Part shown: positions 62,035 through 64,000 of the stretch, one piece after another
Layout of the letters: each line of letters opens with the position of its first letter
Numbering within the stretch: position 1 is the stretch's first letter
Source of the DNA: Sunxiuqinia indica
GTDB taxonomy: Bacteria; Bacteroidota; Bacteroidia; Bacteroidales; Prolixibacteraceae
Direction: 5' to 3'
Length of the DNA stretch: 64,000 nt
Assembly: GCF_009847015.1 (NCBI RefSeq)
Contig: NZ_WVEM01000005.1
Coordinates: 186,001 to 250,000 of the forward strand
Made by a program: the position numbers and the translations under genes
The notes under the pieces: generated by a model
Seen by the model: only the letters and a program-made list of their open reading frames with translations
Databases searched by the model: none
What the model was told of the DNA's origin: nothing

Positions 62035-63203
62035 CTCTAAAAAAAGAACTGGAGGCTGAACTGCGCGCCATTTTATCGTACTGGATTGACCATACACAAG
62101 ATAAAGACAAAGGCGGTTTCGTTGGCGCTCGCGATCATTACAATCGACTGGTTCCCGGAGCGGAAAAAGGAGCCGTATTGAATGCCCGCATCCTATGGAC
62201 ATTTTCCGCAGCCTATAATTTCACCCAAAATCCAGGCTATTTAAATATCGCAAACCGTGCTTACCATTATTTGGTCGACCGGTTTATCGACCCAATTAAT
62301 GGCGGACTTTACTGGTCGTTAAACGAAGATGGCAAAGTCGCCAATTCCCGAAAGCAAATTTACGCCCAGGGATTTGGCATCTATGGCTTTTCAGAATATT
62401 ATAAAGCGACCCAAAATAAGGAAGCGTTGCAGCATGCCACCGGTTTATTTGAATTGATCGAGAAACACAGCTACGACCATGATCACGGAGGATACATCGA
62501 AGCACTTTCGGAAAATTGGAGCCCACTGGAGGATATGCGACTAAGTTCCAAAGACGCCAATGAACCCAAATCGATGAACACGCATTTGCATATTTTAGAA
62601 CCTTACACCAATCTTTATCGGGTATGGCCAGACGAGCAACTGAAAAAGAAGATGGACGATTTAATACGGGTTTTTATCAATCACATCATCAACAAAAAAA
62701 CAAGCCACTTTCAACTATTCTTCGACTACGACTGGACTGTTCGCTCCGGTATCATTTCGTTTGGGCACGATATTGAAGGCGCTTGGCTACTGGCCGAAGC
62801 AGCCTACGAACTGGCTGATGACAAACTAATTGCCGAGGTTGAAGACATAAGCTTAAAAATGGTCGACGCCGTGCTTGCTGAAGGAATGGCAAATGACGGC
62901 TCAGTCTGCTACGAGCAGGAAAACAAACACTTAGACACCGACAAACATTGGTGGCCGCAGGCCGAAGCAATGGTTGGCTTGGTATATGCCTGGAAGATTT
63001 CAGGTGATAAGAATTATCTTGAAATGATGAACAAGACCTGGCATTTTATTCAAACCCACCTCATCGACAACAAAAATGGCGAATGGTTTTGGAGTGTTGA
63101 CAATAATGGCGTTCCAACAACGAACAACGACAAAGCAGGATTCTGGAAATGCCCATACCACAATAGTCGGGCATTAATCGAAGTCATCAAAAACTTAAAT
63201 TAG
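61998..63203 (+). CDS. Cellobiose/mannobiose 2-epimerase
   Basis: 401 residues, AGE superfamily (alpha/alpha)6 barrel. It converts mannobiose to mannosyl-glucose, the substrate of the GH130 enzyme. Catalytic histidines are His257 in [12 protein letters not shown] and His388 in [11 protein letters not shown], with [17 protein letters not shown] and [10 protein letters not shown] as family marks. Its ATG lies inside the 3' end of the GH130 gene. The pairing is the known Bacteroides-type mannobiose pathway. Confidence 0.93.
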   Translation: MSQGTTKRSDIITLKKELEAELRAILSYWIDHTQDKDKGGFVGARDHYNRLVPGAEKGAVLNARILWTFSAAYNFTQNPGYLNIANRAYHYLVDRFIDPINGGLYWSLNEDGKVANSRKQIYAQGFGIYGFSEYYKATQNKEALQHATGLFELIEKHSYDHDHGGYIEALSENWSPLEDMRLSSKDANEPKSMNTHLHILEPYTNLYRVWPDEQLKKKMDDLIRVFINHIINKKTSHFQLFFDYDWTVRSGIISFGHDIEGAWLLAEAAYELADDKLIAEVEDISLKMVDAVLAEGMANDGSVCYEQENKHLDTDKHWWPQAEAMVGLVYAWKISGDKNYLEMMNKTWHFIQTHLIDNKNGEWFWSVDNNGVPTTNNDKAGFWKCPYHNSRALIEVIKNLN

Positions 63204-63231
63204 ACCAAACGAATCCCCTACAATAAACCAA

Positions 63232-64000
63232 ATGGAATACAAACTCAAACTGAAAGAAAAAATTGGCTACGGACTTGGCGATGCCGCATCATCCATGTTC
63301 TGGAAGCTCTTCTCAATGTATTTGTTGTTTTTTTATACCGATGTGTTTGGCATACCGGCAGCAGCGGCTGGAACCATGTTCTTGCTTACGCGAATCTGGG
63401 ATGCCACCAACGATCCCATCATGGGAATCATTGCTGACCGCACGAAAAGTCGATGGGGAAAATTCAGGCCTTACTTACTTTGGATGGCATTACCATTTGG
63501 AATTATTGGCGTATTGTTATTTACAACACCCGATCTGGGAATGACCGGGAAAATTGTATACGCTTACGTCACCTACACCTTGATGATGATGGTTTACACC
63601 AGCATAAACGTGCCTTACGCAGCACTGATGGGCGTTATGACACCCGATTCGAAACAACGCACCACCCTCTCCTCGTTTCGAATGGTTTTTGCCTTTGGTG
63701 GAAGCATCCTGGTATTGGCTACATTTCAGCCATTGTTTGACACATTCGGTTCAAAAGCTGTTGGTCAGTTCCCTGAAGCTAAAATCGTGGAGACTTCAAC
63801 TCCACTTCAGTCTGAAAAAATATTGTTATTCGATAATAGTTTGACAGCTCAAACCGAAGTAACAGATTCATTATTGGTTCTTAGCGCAAAAATAAAAACA
63901 AGCAGCAGCGATGCACTTAAATTCGGAATTTATTCTGCCCAAACTAACGAATATGCATTAGCGAATATCCCCTCGTCTATCGATACCCTTGGACTCAGAC
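63232..64000 (+). CDS. GPH-type MFS sugar permease, 3' end missing
   Basis: Starts ATG 63232 (MEYKLKLKEKIGYGLGD) and runs off the window after about 256 residues. Membrane segments with KIGYGLGDAASSMFWKL, RIWDATNDPIMGIIADR and GKFRPYLL are typical of glycoside-pentoside-hexuronide transporters. After the segment FAFGGSILVLATFQPLF an unusual soluble stretch of at least 80 residues begins (FPEAKIVETSTPLQSEKI..., beta-rich) where family members normally have a short loop. Likely imports mannobiose or mannan oligosaccharides from the periplasm. The insertion could be periplasmic; its end is not visible. Confidence 0.85.
   Translation, partial: MEYKLKLKEKIGYGLGDAASSMFWKLFSMYLLFFYTDVFGIPAAAAGTMFLLTRIWDATNDPIMGIIADRTKSRWGKFRPYLLWMALPFGIIGVLLFTTPDLGMTGKIVYAYVTYTLMMMVYTSINVPYAALMGVMTPDSKQRTTLSSFRMVFAFGGSILVLATFQPLFDTFGSKAVGQFPEAKIVETSTPLQSEKILLFDNSLTAQTEVTDSLLVLSAKIKTSSSDALKFGIYSAQTNEYALANIPSSIDTLGLR

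Noticed and set aside
63263-63544. 93-codon ORF in the permease region
   Set aside because: Out of frame with the clear GPH permease reading frame that starts at 63232.

Overview
This window comes from a Bacteroidota chromosome, most likely a Marinilabiliales/Prolixibacteraceae-type organism; the lineage is inferred from gene content, not from a marker gene. The signs are SusC/SusD-type glycan uptake genes, TAnnTTTG-like promoter boxes, starts without clear Shine-Dalgarno sequences, DUF5683 and DUF6686-like proteins, and a parA-parB-DUF5683-mltD order. No rRNA, tRNA, CRISPR array or intact insertion sequence was seen.

Layout. 1-2014: end of a Ppx/GppA phosphatase and an NtrC-type response regulator that lacks its DNA-binding domain. 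2416-11146: an AT-rich surface-glycan block with GT2 transferases (one fused to a methyltransferase) and three polytopic GT-C-like membrane proteins, flanked by gene debris. 11286-19170: mostly housekeeping (SLC12-type transporter, coaD, a CxxC-less thioredoxin-fold protein, Nudix, pyrE, SRPBCC), then a hemerythrin/LuxR pair. 19244-31733: branched-chain amino acid genes, with ilvD-ilvB-ilvN and ilvC on the minus strand. They are separated by about 7 kb carrying two AraC regulators and a corrinoid methyltransferase operon (MtaC-like, MtaB-like, CobW-like GTPase, RACo-like activator). 32301-44487: DoxX, MBL hydrolase, MBOAT/SGNH acylation pair, mltD, DUF5683, parB, parA, heptose kinase, priA. 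44658-64000: a beta-mannan utilisation locus with two acetylesterases, an AraC regulator, SusC/SusD, two surface glycan-binding proteins, two GH26 mannanases, a GH130 phosphorylase, a 2-epimerase and the start of a GPH-type permease.

Two things stand out. First, the ilvDBN operon is preceded by two successive leader modules. Each encodes a short peptide dominated by Ile, Val and Leu codons, and each is followed by an intrinsic terminator. In the second module, the segment right after the leader stop codon is complementary to the 5' arm of the terminator, which is the classical attenuation layout. Second, a methanol-type corrinoid methyltransferase operon lies between ilvN and ilvC. Glu164 and Cys220 of its MtaB match the recalled zinc-ligand numbering of the archaeal enzyme. 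No methyl-acceptor methyltransferase is visible, so the final methyl acceptor is unknown.

In the mannan locus the genes form a coherent pathway: deacetylation, surface GH26 cleavage, SusCD import, mannobiose epimerisation to mannosyl-glucose, and GH130 phosphorolysis to mannose-1-phosphate and glucose. The last gene runs off the window and seems to carry an extra extramembrane insertion.
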